From Rhizobium sp. 16-449-1b (GTDB taxonomy: Bacteria; Pseudomonadota; Alphaproteobacteria; Rhizobiales; Rhizobiaceae), in the NCBI RefSeq assembly GCF_017741935.1, contig NZ_JAGHMH010000014.1, positions 186,001 through 250,000 of the forward strand: a stretch of 64,000 bases of DNA, in the 5' to 3' direction. Shown in pieces: positions 28,785 to 35,482 of this stretch. The notes under the pieces are model-generated. The model saw only the letters and a program-made list of their open reading frames with translations. It made no database searches and was not told the origin of the DNA. The translations under genes were made by a program, and so were the position numbers. Position 1 is the first letter of the stretch. Every line of letters starts with the position of its first letter.

Positions 28785-29228
28785 ATGCCAAGCACCATCC
28801 GCCTGCACCGCGTTCTCGCCACCAAGCCCGAGAAGGTCTACCGCGCCTTCGTCGAAGCCGACGCGATGGCCAAGTGGCTGCCGCCGAACGGCTTTACCTG
28901 CAGCGTCCATCATTTCGAGCCGACCGTCGGCGGCACCTTCAAGATGTCGTTCCGCAACTTCACATCAGGCAACAGCCATTCCTTCGGCGGTGAATATCTC
29001 GAACTCGTTCCCGGCGAACGCGTGCGCTATGTCGACCGCTTCGACGATCCCAACCTGCCGGGCGAGATGGAAGTGACCGTCGACCTGAAGAAGGTCTCCG
29101 TCGGCACCGAAATCAACATCACCCAGGCCGGCATCCCCGACCTCATCCCGCCGGAAGCCTGCTATCTCGGCTGGCAGGAATCGCTGCGCAACATGGCGCG
29201 GCTGATCGAGCCGGAGATTGCGGAGTAG
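28785..29228 (+). CDS. SRPBCC (AHSA1-type) domain protein
   Basis: A 147-aa single-domain protein of the START/Bet v 1 (SRPBCC) superfamily, AHSA1-like branch. The sequence starts STIRLHRVLATKPEKVYRAFVEADAMAKWLPPNGFTC, then GGTFKMSF, ELVPGERVRYVDRF and ends with GWQESLRNMARLIE, the usual final helix. These proteins bind hydrophobic ligands; no specific role is known. It stands alone between repeats. GGAGGA lies shortly before ATG 28785. Confidence 0.9.
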   Translation: MPSTIRLHRVLATKPEKVYRAFVEADAMAKWLPPNGFTCSVHHFEPTVGGTFKMSFRNFTSGNSHSFGGEYLELVPGERVRYVDRFDDPNLPGEMEVTVDLKKVSVGTEINITQAGIPDLIPPEACYLGWQESLRNMARLIEPEIAE

Positions 29229-29258
29229 GCGGGAAGTCTGCTCGCCGACTTCCGTAAG

Positions 29259-29410
29259 ACCCCTCCCCAACCCTCCCCACAAGGGGGAGGGGCTAACCCT
29301 TGGCACGCCCGTGCCAAATCATCGGCCTTGAGACTGTTGAAAGGTTGCGTTTGCCACCGGCACCGCGCCCAGCAAGCCCCTCCCCCTTGTGGGGAGGGGT
29401 TGGGGAGGGG
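29259..29410. repeat. Family D palindromic repeat
   Basis: Arms acccctccccaaccctccccacaagggggagggg and its inverse near 29377-29410 enclose about 80 bp of unique sequence. A related right arm lies at 45717-45752. It occupies the gap between the SRPBCC and DUF2007-like genes. Confidence 0.85.
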
Positions 29411-29510
29411 ACTTGGCCACACCCTCGCCCAACGATCAAATGCGTCTTTTGATTGCATTAACGCAGAACTGCTATCCCGGCGTCGCAACGATCGTCGTCA
29501 CGGAGCCAGC

Positions 29511-29876
29511 ATGACACCCCGCCCTTCGGATTTCGCCACCGCCGGCTGGGCCTACGGTCCGACGGAAACGGCGTCCGCCATCTGCGCGCTGGAGGCAGCC
29601 GGTATCCGGGTGCTTGCGCACACGCTTCACCACACGACAATGGTTCCCCACTTCATGACGGCGCTTGGCGGTATCGAGCTTCGCGTTCCCTCGGCCGATG
29701 CCGAAGCCGCGCGGGAAGTCCTCGCGTCCATTTCGTTTTCAAGTCCGCGCGGCAACATCTGGCTGCGCGCGGTGGGCGGCCTTGTGCTTCTGCTCTGGAT
29801 CGGCATGCCGCTGCCGGCAAGCGGCCTCTATGGCGTGCGCCCTGTTGCCGCCGCGCCTCAAAGGATCGAGCCCTAG
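29511..29876 (+). CDS. DUF2007-like protein with C-terminal membrane segment
   Basis: A 121-aa protein. The N-terminal 75 residues (TAGWAYGPTETASAICALEAAGIRVLAHTLHH ... FMTALGGIELRVPSADAEAAREVL) resemble the putative signal-transducing DUF2007 domain, in which a short alpha-beta unit reads like a ferredoxin fold. A hydrophobic stretch follows (AVGGLVLLLWIGMPLPASGL). The ATG at 29511 follows GGAG. Function unknown. It lies upstream of the unrecognised gene at 29966 in the same direction. Confidence 0.65.
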   Translation: MTPRPSDFATAGWAYGPTETASAICALEAAGIRVLAHTLHHTTMVPHFMTALGGIELRVPSADAEAAREVLASISFSSPRGNIWLRAVGGLVLLLWIGMPLPASGLYGVRPVAAAPQRIEP

Positions 29877-29965
29877 TCGGGCCGCATTCGCCACACCACC
29901 CTTTGTGACATGATCAGATGCACGGCGGAGTTTTTGTATTTTAATCTTTATTGACGGAGACGATT

Positions 29966-30883
29966 TTGAGCAAGTTCAACCCCATTCGAACGCGTGAAGC
30001 GACGGATGAGCTTATCGGCTACAGAATTCGTGCCGAATACGATCCCGCCAGCCCGATGGGCAATGTTGCTGCACGTCAGATTGACGATGCCGTCTCTGCC
30101 TTCCTGGTGCGTTATGACCAGCAAACAACGCCTATTCTTCCACGTGCGCTTGAGTGGCTGGACAAGGCCATCGAGGGAAAGGAAGAGGAAAGGTTTGGTG
30201 GTCTTCCCTGTGCGCATCGCGTAACCCTGCACTGGGCCAAGGCCCTTGGCCAGTGGATGCACGGCAAGGGAAACGACGAAGCGTCTTGGAAAATCGCACA
30301 GGACGCACAAATTGAATACATGCGGACCGGCTTTACCAAGGTATTGGGTCCCGACAAGTTTGATTACAAGCTCCAGCGTTTCGTTCGCCAGGAAACCAGA
30401 GGCCTGCCGCATAGCAGGGGAATGCTGCTCACCTACGGCACTCTCGATGATTTCATGGCCTTCAGCTTTCAGGCCGGACAGTACGAAACCGCGGTCGAAG
30501 AATACGAGCGACACTTGAAGCCGAAAGTGCCATCGCTCAAGGCGACGTTAAAGCCAAGGGCTTTTGCCTATGCGCTGTGCTTGAAAAAGTTGGGACGGGC
30601 GCGGCTTGACGAAAATGACCTCCTTGAGGCCGGGCGGCGAATGTTGCAGGCCAATCTTGAGGAAGAATGGTTGGGATCGGGCCAAGATACGCGCGCGGCC
30701 ACATGGTTGAAGATCGTCTATTGGCACCACGACCCAACTCTGACACCGCTTGAGACCATCCTCAAAGCCTATGACGACATGCCGAACGTGCCTTTGCCCG
30801 ATTTCATGCTGGCGCCCCAGGCTGAGCCGGCTTCCCTGCGAGCGCGGTGGGCGCGGCTATTGGAAAGATTGCGGTTCAAGTGA
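29966..30883 (+). CDS. Unrecognised ~305-aa helical protein
   Basis: I do not recognise this gene. The product is hydrophilic, rich in Ala, Leu, Glu, Lys, Arg and Trp, has no signal peptide or membrane segment, and looks all-helical with TPR-like stretches (ALEWLDKAIEGKEEERFGG, GQYETAVEEYERHLKP, AFAYALCLKKLGRARLDENDLLEAG). The TTG at 29966 is preferred because GGAGA lies 6 bp before it; TTG 29951 has no ribosome-binding site. Codon use is somewhat more AT-tolerant than its neighbours, and an AT-rich stretch precedes it. An orphan immunity-type protein is one possibility, unsupported by any motif. Confidence 0.7.
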   Translation: MSKFNPIRTREATDELIGYRIRAEYDPASPMGNVAARQIDDAVSAFLVRYDQQTTPILPRALEWLDKAIEGKEEERFGGLPCAHRVTLHWAKALGQWMHGKGNDEASWKIAQDAQIEYMRTGFTKVLGPDKFDYKLQRFVRQETRGLPHSRGMLLTYGTLDDFMAFSFQAGQYETAVEEYERHLKPKVPSLKATLKPRAFAYALCLKKLGRARLDENDLLEAGRRMLQANLEEEWLGSGQDTRAATWLKIVYWHHDPTLTPLETILKAYDDMPNVPLPDFMLAPQAEPASLRARWARLLERLRFK

Positions 30884-30945
30884 GGCTTCGCATTCGCCAA
30901 TCGCATGACGATTTGCGCTAAATCACGCCACCACATCACCAAAAC

Positions 30946-30974
30946 AAAAAAGGCGACCCGGAGGTCGCCTTTTT
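30946..30974 (-). terminator. Rho-independent terminator after rplS
   Basis: Stem AGGCGACC (30951-30958) with GGTCGCCT (30963-30970), loop CGGA, A-run before and T-run after, so on the minus strand it ends in TTTTTTG. It may also work on the plus strand for the unrecognised gene. Confidence 0.9.
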
Positions 30975-30996
30975 CGTCAATCCTTGCGGATGAAGC

Positions 30997-31530
30997 TTAT
31001 TCCGCTGCCGGCTCGGCTGCGGCTGCTGCTTCGGCAGCTGCCTTTTCGGCGGCTTCCTGTGCTGCCTTTTCGGCTGCCAGAGCCTGAGCTGCTGCAACCT
31101 TTTCAGCTTCCAGACGTGCCTTTTCCTGGGCGAGAGCAGCGCGCTCGGCGTCGTTGAGCTTGCGGGCGCGAACGCCGGTGTCTTCAACGATACGGGCAGA
31201 CTTGCCGCGACGGTCGCGCAGGTAGTAGAGCTTCGCGCGACGGACCTTACCGCGGCGAACGACTTCTACGCTTTCGATGGCAGGCGAATAGACCGGGAAT
31301 ACGCGCTCGACGCCTTCGCCGTAGGAGATCTTGCGGACCGTGAAGTTTTCCTGCAGGCCGCCGCCCGAACGAGCGATGCAGACGCCTTCGTAGGCCTGTA
31401 CGCGGGTACGCGTGCCTTCCGTGACCTTCACGTTGACGCGGACGGTATCACCAGGAGAAAATTCCGGGAGCGTGCGCTTGGCTTCGATCTTGGCGACCTG
31501 TTCGGCCTCAAGCTGCTGAATGATGTTCAT
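30997..31530 (-). CDS. rplS: 50S ribosomal protein L19
   Basis: L19 sits at the 30S-50S interface. The conserved core is residues 1-120: [71 protein letters not shown] and [24 protein letters not shown] long Ala/Glu/Lys coiled tail ([21 protein letters not shown]) extends it to 177 aa, as seen in rhizobial L19. It is monocistronic here with its own terminator, whereas in many bacteria it follows trmD. Confidence 0.97.
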   Translation of the reverse strand: MNIIQQLEAEQVAKIEAKRTLPEFSPGDTVRVNVKVTEGTRTRVQAYEGVCIARSGGGLQENFTVRKISYGEGVERVFPVYSPAIESVEVVRRGKVRRAKLYYLRDRRGKSARIVEDTGVRARKLNDAERAALAQEKARLEAEKVAAAQALAAEKAAQEAAEKAAAEAAAAAEPAAE

Positions 31531-32072
31531 GTGTCAACCTCATTGTTGGTTCGACAACCAGAGCGCCCGGCGATCAATCCTTGGGTCAAGCCTTGGATCT
31601 ATGCCTCTTCCGGCAGGGGCGAATACGTCTGTCTTTCTTTGCTTGGTTGATGGGAGATTCCCATTCCGGGGGTGCGCATACTCTATCGCGCGGGCTTTGT
31701 CACCCCTTGAGGGGTAAGATTCGTCAGGAATAGCGGCGTGGCGAGCTACGATGGGCGCTGCGTTACGGATGCTGTCGGTGGGTGTGATACCCCCCTCTGC
31801 CCTGCCGAGCATCTCCCCCACAAGTGGGGAGATCGACCCGTGGCAACTGCATCCCCAAACAATAAGCGTGGAGCGAGCGGGCAAGCCCAGCCAATCTCCC
31901 CACCTGTGGGGGAGATGCTCGGCAGGGCAGAGGGGGGCGCCTCACGGCACAGCGCCAGCCCGAACATCCCACCCCCTGTGCATTATTTGATTAAATATTT
32001 GTCAAATGCCCAAATCGGGAGCAAGTTCGATTGTGGCCATTTTGTGGCCCGCGAATCCTAGGAGGGGATTAC
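31531..32072. other. Divergent gap holding a family C repeat
   Basis: The gap between rplS and the NCS1 permease contains the repeat at 31789-31937. An AT-richer stretch (31978-32010, with attatttgattaaatatttg) probably holds the permease promoter. A strong AGGAGGGG at 32060-32067 is its ribosome-binding site. The rplS promoter should lie in 31531-31600. No gene seen. Confidence 0.6.
31789..31937. repeat. Family C palindromic repeat
   Basis: Outer arms acccccctctgccctgccg / cggcagggcagaggggggc and inner arms catctcccccacaagtgggg / ctccccacctgtgggggag. The part before the right arm (gcgagcgggcaagcccagcc) matches the ftsY-embedded copy. Confidence 0.9.
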
Positions 32073-33530
32073 ATGACATCTGGCAATCCGTCGCCCTCGT
32101 TGTGCAACGAGGATCTGGCGCCCGCTCGGGAGAGGAAGTGGGGCGCCTTCAGCATCTTCAACGTCTGGACCTCGGACGTTCACAGCCTGTGGGGCTATTA
32201 TCTCGCCGCCAGTCTTTTTCTTCTGTGCGGCAGCTTCATCAATTTCGTCATCGCCATCGGCCTCGGCTCGCTTGTCATCTTCGTGCTGATGAGCCTGGTC
32301 GGCAATGCCGGCGTCAAGACGGGCGTGCCGTTCCCGGTTCTGGCGCGCGCCTCGTTCGGCACCTTCGGCGCCAATGCGCCGGCGCTGGTGCGCGCGGTCG
32401 TCGCCTGCTTCTGGTATGGCGCGCAGACGGCCGCCGCCTCGGGCGCCATCGTGGCCCTGCTGATCCGCCACGAGAGCATTCTCGCCTTCCACCAGAACAG
32501 CCACTTCCTCGGCCACTCGACGCTGGAGGTGATCTGCTACGTCATCGTCTGGGCGCTGCAGCTCCTGATCATCCAGCGCGGCATGGAAACAGTGCGCAAG
32601 TTCCAGGATTGGGCCGGACCGGCCGTCTGGATCATGATGCTCGTCTTGGCCGTCTATCTCGTCGTCAAGGCCGGCACCTTCTCCTTCGGCAGCGAGATCC
32701 CGCGCGACGTGCTGATCGAAAAGACCAAGGATGCCGGCGTTCCCTATGAACCGGGCACCCTGCCTGCGCTCGCCGCCGTCGCCGCCACCTGGATCACCTA
32801 TTTCGCAGCCCTCTATCTGAACTTCTGCGACTTCTCGCGCTACGCCAAGGACGTGAAAACGCTGCGAAAGGGCAATCTCTGGGGCCTGCCGATCAACCTG
32901 CTCGCCTTCTGCCTGGTGGCAGGTGTCACGACCACGGCGGCCTTCACAGTCTATGGCGAGGTTCTGCTGCATCCCGAGGCCATCTCGGCCAAGTTCGACA
33001 GTTGGTTCCTGGCGCTTCTGGCGGCGCTCACCTTCGCGGTGGCGACGCTCGGCATCAACGTCGTCGCCAACTTCGTCTCGCCGGCCTTCGACTTCTCCAA
33101 CGTCTTCCCACGCCACATCAGCTTCAAGCGCGGCGGCTATATCGCGGCATTGATCGCACTGGTGCTCTATCCCTTCGCCCCCTGGGAGACGGGTGCGGCC
33201 CACTTCGTCAACTTCATCGGCTCGACCATGGGGCCGATCTTCGGGGTGATGATGGTGGACTACTACCTGATCCGGAAGGGCGAGCTCGACGTCGCGGCGC
33301 TCTATCGCGAAGACGGCGAATTCCGCTTCCAAAGCGGCTGGCACGTCAACGCCTTCATCGCATTCGCGATCGGCGCGCTGTTCTCATCGATCCTGCCGAC
33401 CTTCACCTCGGTCCTGCCGGAATGGTGGGGCACCTACGGCTGGTTCTTCGGCGTCGGCATCGGCGGCGGGGTCTATTATCTCCTACGCATGACCACCCGC
33501 GGCTCCGCCGTCGGTGCTGCCTCGCGATAA
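32073..33530 (+). CDS. NCS1 family nucleobase:cation symporter
   Basis: A 485-aa membrane transporter with about 12 helices. The NCS1 signature near the N-terminus is WGAFSIFNVWTSDVHSLWGYYLAASLFLL, followed by GVPFPVLARASFGTFGANAPALVRAVVACFWYGAQ and, later, WITYFAALYLNFCDFSRYAK and GPIFGVMMVDYYLIRKGELDV. This family (Mhp1, PucI, CodB) imports purines, pyrimidines, hydantoins or allantoin with Na+ or H+; the substrate is not determinable here. No catabolic genes sit nearby. Strong AGGAGGGG precedes ATG 32073 and a terminator follows the stop. Confidence 0.93.
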   Translation: MTSGNPSPSLCNEDLAPARERKWGAFSIFNVWTSDVHSLWGYYLAASLFLLCGSFINFVIAIGLGSLVIFVLMSLVGNAGVKTGVPFPVLARASFGTFGANAPALVRAVVACFWYGAQTAAASGAIVALLIRHESILAFHQNSHFLGHSTLEVICYVIVWALQLLIIQRGMETVRKFQDWAGPAVWIMMLVLAVYLVVKAGTFSFGSEIPRDVLIEKTKDAGVPYEPGTLPALAAVAATWITYFAALYLNFCDFSRYAKDVKTLRKGNLWGLPINLLAFCLVAGVTTTAAFTVYGEVLLHPEAISAKFDSWFLALLAALTFAVATLGINVVANFVSPAFDFSNVFPRHISFKRGGYIAALIALVLYPFAPWETGAAHFVNFIGSTMGPIFGVMMVDYYLIRKGELDVAALYREDGEFRFQSGWHVNAFIAFAIGALFSSILPTFTSVLPEWWGTYGWFFGVGIGGGVYYLLRMTTRGSAVGAASR

Positions 33531-33536
33531 ATAGAG

Positions 33537-33564
33537 TGCCCGGCTTCGGCCGGGCATTTTTCTT
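33537..33564 (+). terminator. Rho-independent terminator after the NCS1 permease gene
   Basis: Perfect 8-bp stem TGCCCGGC (33537-33544) and GCCGGGCA (33549-33556) with a TTCG tetraloop, followed by TTTTTCTTT. Confidence 0.95.
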
Positions 33565-33570
33565 TGCGAA

Positions 33571-33660
33571 GGATGCGGCCGCCCGCGTCTTCAGCACCTC
33601 GGAATTGAGGTTGCGGTGGAAGCGTTCCTTCTTGCCGCGTCCCTGTGGATGGCAGGGTCT
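33571..33660 (-). pseudogene. IS481/IS3-type transposase remnant
   Basis: The minus strand reads CHPQGRGKKERFHRNLNSEVL over about 30 codons. It matches the end of DDE integrase cores of IS481/IS3-group transposases, which commonly read HPQTQGKxERFHRTLKAEVL and contain the catalytic Glu. Nothing of the rest of the element, no terminal repeats and no start codon are seen, so this is a small leftover. Confidence 0.55.
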
Positions 33661-33750
33661 TGCTCGTCCACAACCGACCTCGCCCGCCAAGCCATCAAAA
33701 CCTCCCGGAATACGATCCGAAACGTGTCAGGCATGTCTCCGGGCTTTACA

Positions 33751-33797
33751 CCTCTGCCGGGGATCTAAGCACGCCTCCACGCGCTCGACCTCAATGG
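33751..33797 (+). repeat. Truncated family A repeat
   Basis: gccggggatctaagcacgcctccacg and gctcgacctcaatgg match the second half of the unit at 258-330; the first hairpin arm has decayed. Confidence 0.65.
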
Positions 33798-33961
33798 CTG
33801 CTCATCGCCTGCTTCGCCGAGCACCGCTACGCCGTCTACCGCTCAACCTATACCCATCCCGAGAACTTTCCCCCTGGAGTAGCATTGCAACTTCGGCGTT
33901 CGCAAAGCCTTGCCTCTTGCGGCCGGCTGCTTTAGCTCATGAGTGAAATGGAGCAGACCTA

Positions 33962-34432
33962 ATGATTTTCATGGTAATCGCGGTCCCGATCGTCTTGGTC
34001 TGCTTCCTGCTGTTTCCCCGCCACACGCTGATCGTCGTTGCCGCCCTTGCCTGCATCGGCGCTGCCGTCGGTCTCTATCTCTACTTCCAGCAGTCCGACC
34101 GCCTGAACTCCGTAAGCCTGGTGTCGGGCACGAGCAGCGGAACCAGCGGTTGCCAGGATCCGGACAAGCCGGTTTTCGTCGAGCTGTCGAACGCTTCCGA
34201 CCGGCAGGTCAATATCGTGCGCTTCCGGCTGATCGCGAAGCGTCCGGGGTTCAGCGGCGAGGTCTATTCGGATTATTTCAGCAGCGACAAGATCATCGCG
34301 CCGCATAGTGAGTACGGCAGCTGCTGGGCGCTGAACCGCTACCGTGGTCTCGATACCTTGCCGGGCCGCCCCGCACCTGCCGATTTCGAATGGTCCGTCG
34401 ATATCTCCTCGGTCGATTTCGCAGGCAACTAG
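33962..34432 (+). CDS. Small membrane-anchored protein of unknown function
   Basis: A 156-aa protein not recognised. Two adjacent hydrophobic helices at residues 1-43 (VIAVPIVLVCFLLFP, LIVVAALACIGAAVGLYLYF) are followed by a mostly beta extracytoplasmic domain with two cysteines (SGCQDP and YGSCWAL), probably a disulfide pair. The segment VFVELSNASDRQVNIVRFRLIAKRPGF suggests an immunoglobulin-like sandwich. Start at ATG 33962; ribosome-binding site weak. Alone between an IS remnant and the BI-1 gene, with which it converges. Confidence 0.7.
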   Translation: MIFMVIAVPIVLVCFLLFPRHTLIVVAALACIGAAVGLYLYFQQSDRLNSVSLVSGTSSGTSGCQDPDKPVFVELSNASDRQVNIVRFRLIAKRPGFSGEVYSDYFSSDKIIAPHSEYGSCWALNRYRGLDTLPGRPAPADFEWSVDISSVDFAGN

Positions 34433-34462
34433 GCGAGGCCTTGAGGTCTGGCCATCGGCCAA

Positions 34463-34499
34463 AGAAAAACCGCCTGCAACATCCCTGCTGCAAGCGGTT
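34463..34499 (-). terminator. Terminator after the BI-1 gene
   Basis: Imperfect stem between 34468-34478 and 34489-34499 (AACCGC-TGCA arms); on the minus strand it runs into TTTTTCTTT. Confidence 0.75.
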
Positions 34500-34565
34500 C
34501 TGATCGTCTCGAACTTGCCGTCTCAATCAAGGGCGACAGCGTCGCCCTGTCTCTCGCTCTTCGTC

Positions 34566-35303
34566 TTACTTGCGGTTGCCCATGAACTGCAGAAGGAACA
34601 TGAAGAGGTTGATGAAGTCGAGGTAGAGCGTCAGCGCGCCCATGATCGCCTTGCGGCCGGCCATGGTGGCGTCGTCGGCGGCGTAGTACATTTCCTTGAT
34701 GCGCTGCGTGTCGTAGGCGGTCAGGCCCGCGAAGATCAGCACGCCGATCACCGAGATCGCGAACTGCATGGCCGAGGAGGCCAGGAAGATGTTGACGATC
34801 GAGGCGATGATCAGGCCGAACAGACCCATCATCAGGAACGAGCCCATGGCCGACAGGTCACGACGGGTCGTGTAACCGTAGAGCGAGAGCGCGCCGAACG
34901 AGGCGGCCGTCACGAAGAAGGTCTGCACGACGCTCTGGCCGGTGTAGATCAGGAAGATCGACGACAGCGACAGGCCGACAAGCGCTGCATAGACCGCGAA
35001 GGTCGTCTGCGCGGCCGATACGCTCATCGAATTGATCCTGAAGCTCAGGAAGAAGACCAGCGCCAGCGGAGCGAAGATCACCACCCACTTCAGCGGGCTG
35101 GTGTAGATCGCGGCGCCGAATGCGGTCAGCTGGCCGTTGGACACGGCGAATGTGAATGCGAAATAGGCGGCCAGGCCGGTGATCGCCAGGCCGATAGCCA
35201 TCAGGTTGTAAACCTTCAGCATATAGCTGCGAAGGCCCTGATCGATCTCGCCGGTCTGGACACCGCTCTGAACGCGGCCCTGGTAATTTCTTAGGTCAGC
35301 CAT
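34566..35303 (-). CDS. BAX inhibitor-1 family membrane protein (YbhL/YccA-like)
   Basis: A 245-aa protein with seven hydrophobic helices, of the BAX inhibitor-1 / LFG superfamily (YbhL, YccA in E. coli). Typical parts are LRSYMLKVYNLMAIGLAITGLAAYF, the strongly conserved GLTAYDTQRIKEMY, and LYLDFINLFMFLLQFMGNRK at the C-terminus with charged residues that in BI-1 form a pH-sensing pair. These proteins are proposed Ca2+/H+ leak channels or modulators of the FtsH protease. Its 5' leader carries a structured RNA matching the ybhL motif. Confidence 0.93.
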   Translation of the reverse strand: MADLRNYQGRVQSGVQTGEIDQGLRSYMLKVYNLMAIGLAITGLAAYFAFTFAVSNGQLTAFGAAIYTSPLKWVVIFAPLALVFFLSFRINSMSVSAAQTTFAVYAALVGLSLSSIFLIYTGQSVVQTFFVTAASFGALSLYGYTTRRDLSAMGSFLMMGLFGLIIASIVNIFLASSAMQFAISVIGVLIFAGLTAYDTQRIKEMYYAADDATMAGRKAIMGALTLYLDFINLFMFLLQFMGNRK

Positions 35304-35312
35304 GATTTCCTC

Positions 35313-35380
35313 TTGTCAGCTCCGAATGAACACGGTGTCGGGTTTTCTTGCCCGGGCGCCGCTGCGGAGCTTCAGCATGC
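35313..35380 (-). ncRNA. ybhL-type structured leader RNA
   Basis: In Rhizobiales, ybhL/BI-1 genes are preceded by a conserved RNA element (the ybhL motif). Here the leader on the minus strand has a perfect 7-bp closing stem, AGCTCCG (35365-35371) with CGGAGCT (35318-35324). Inside it is a second short stem (CGGG...CCCG across an A-rich loop). The leader ends about 10 bp before the coding region. The assignment rests on gene context plus fold; covariance-model scoring would be decisive. Confidence 0.65.
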
Positions 35381-35386
35381 CTGCGG

Positions 35387-35418
35387 ATAATATGAGCCTT
35401 TCGCCCTTTGCAAACAAG
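35387..35418 (-). promoter_or_regulatory. Candidate promoter for the ybhL leader
   Basis: On the minus strand TATTAT (35392-35387) lies just upstream of the structured leader, with TTTGCA/TTGTTT-like -35 choices 16-19 bp further up (35409-35418). It would start transcription near 35380, directly at the RNA element. Confidence 0.4.
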
Positions 35419-35482
35419 AGCCTTGCAACCCGCGATCGGGTTAAATCGCCGTAAGGTGCCGGAATTATTTCAACCCGGCCAC

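Larger units (their letters stand above)
33531..33961. other. Gap with terminator, IS remnant and truncated repeat
   Basis: This 431-bp gap contains the NCS1 terminator, a transposase remnant on the minus strand and a truncated family A repeat (33751-33797), each listed separately. The remaining ~160 bp before 33962 shows nothing recognisable. Confidence 0.6.
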
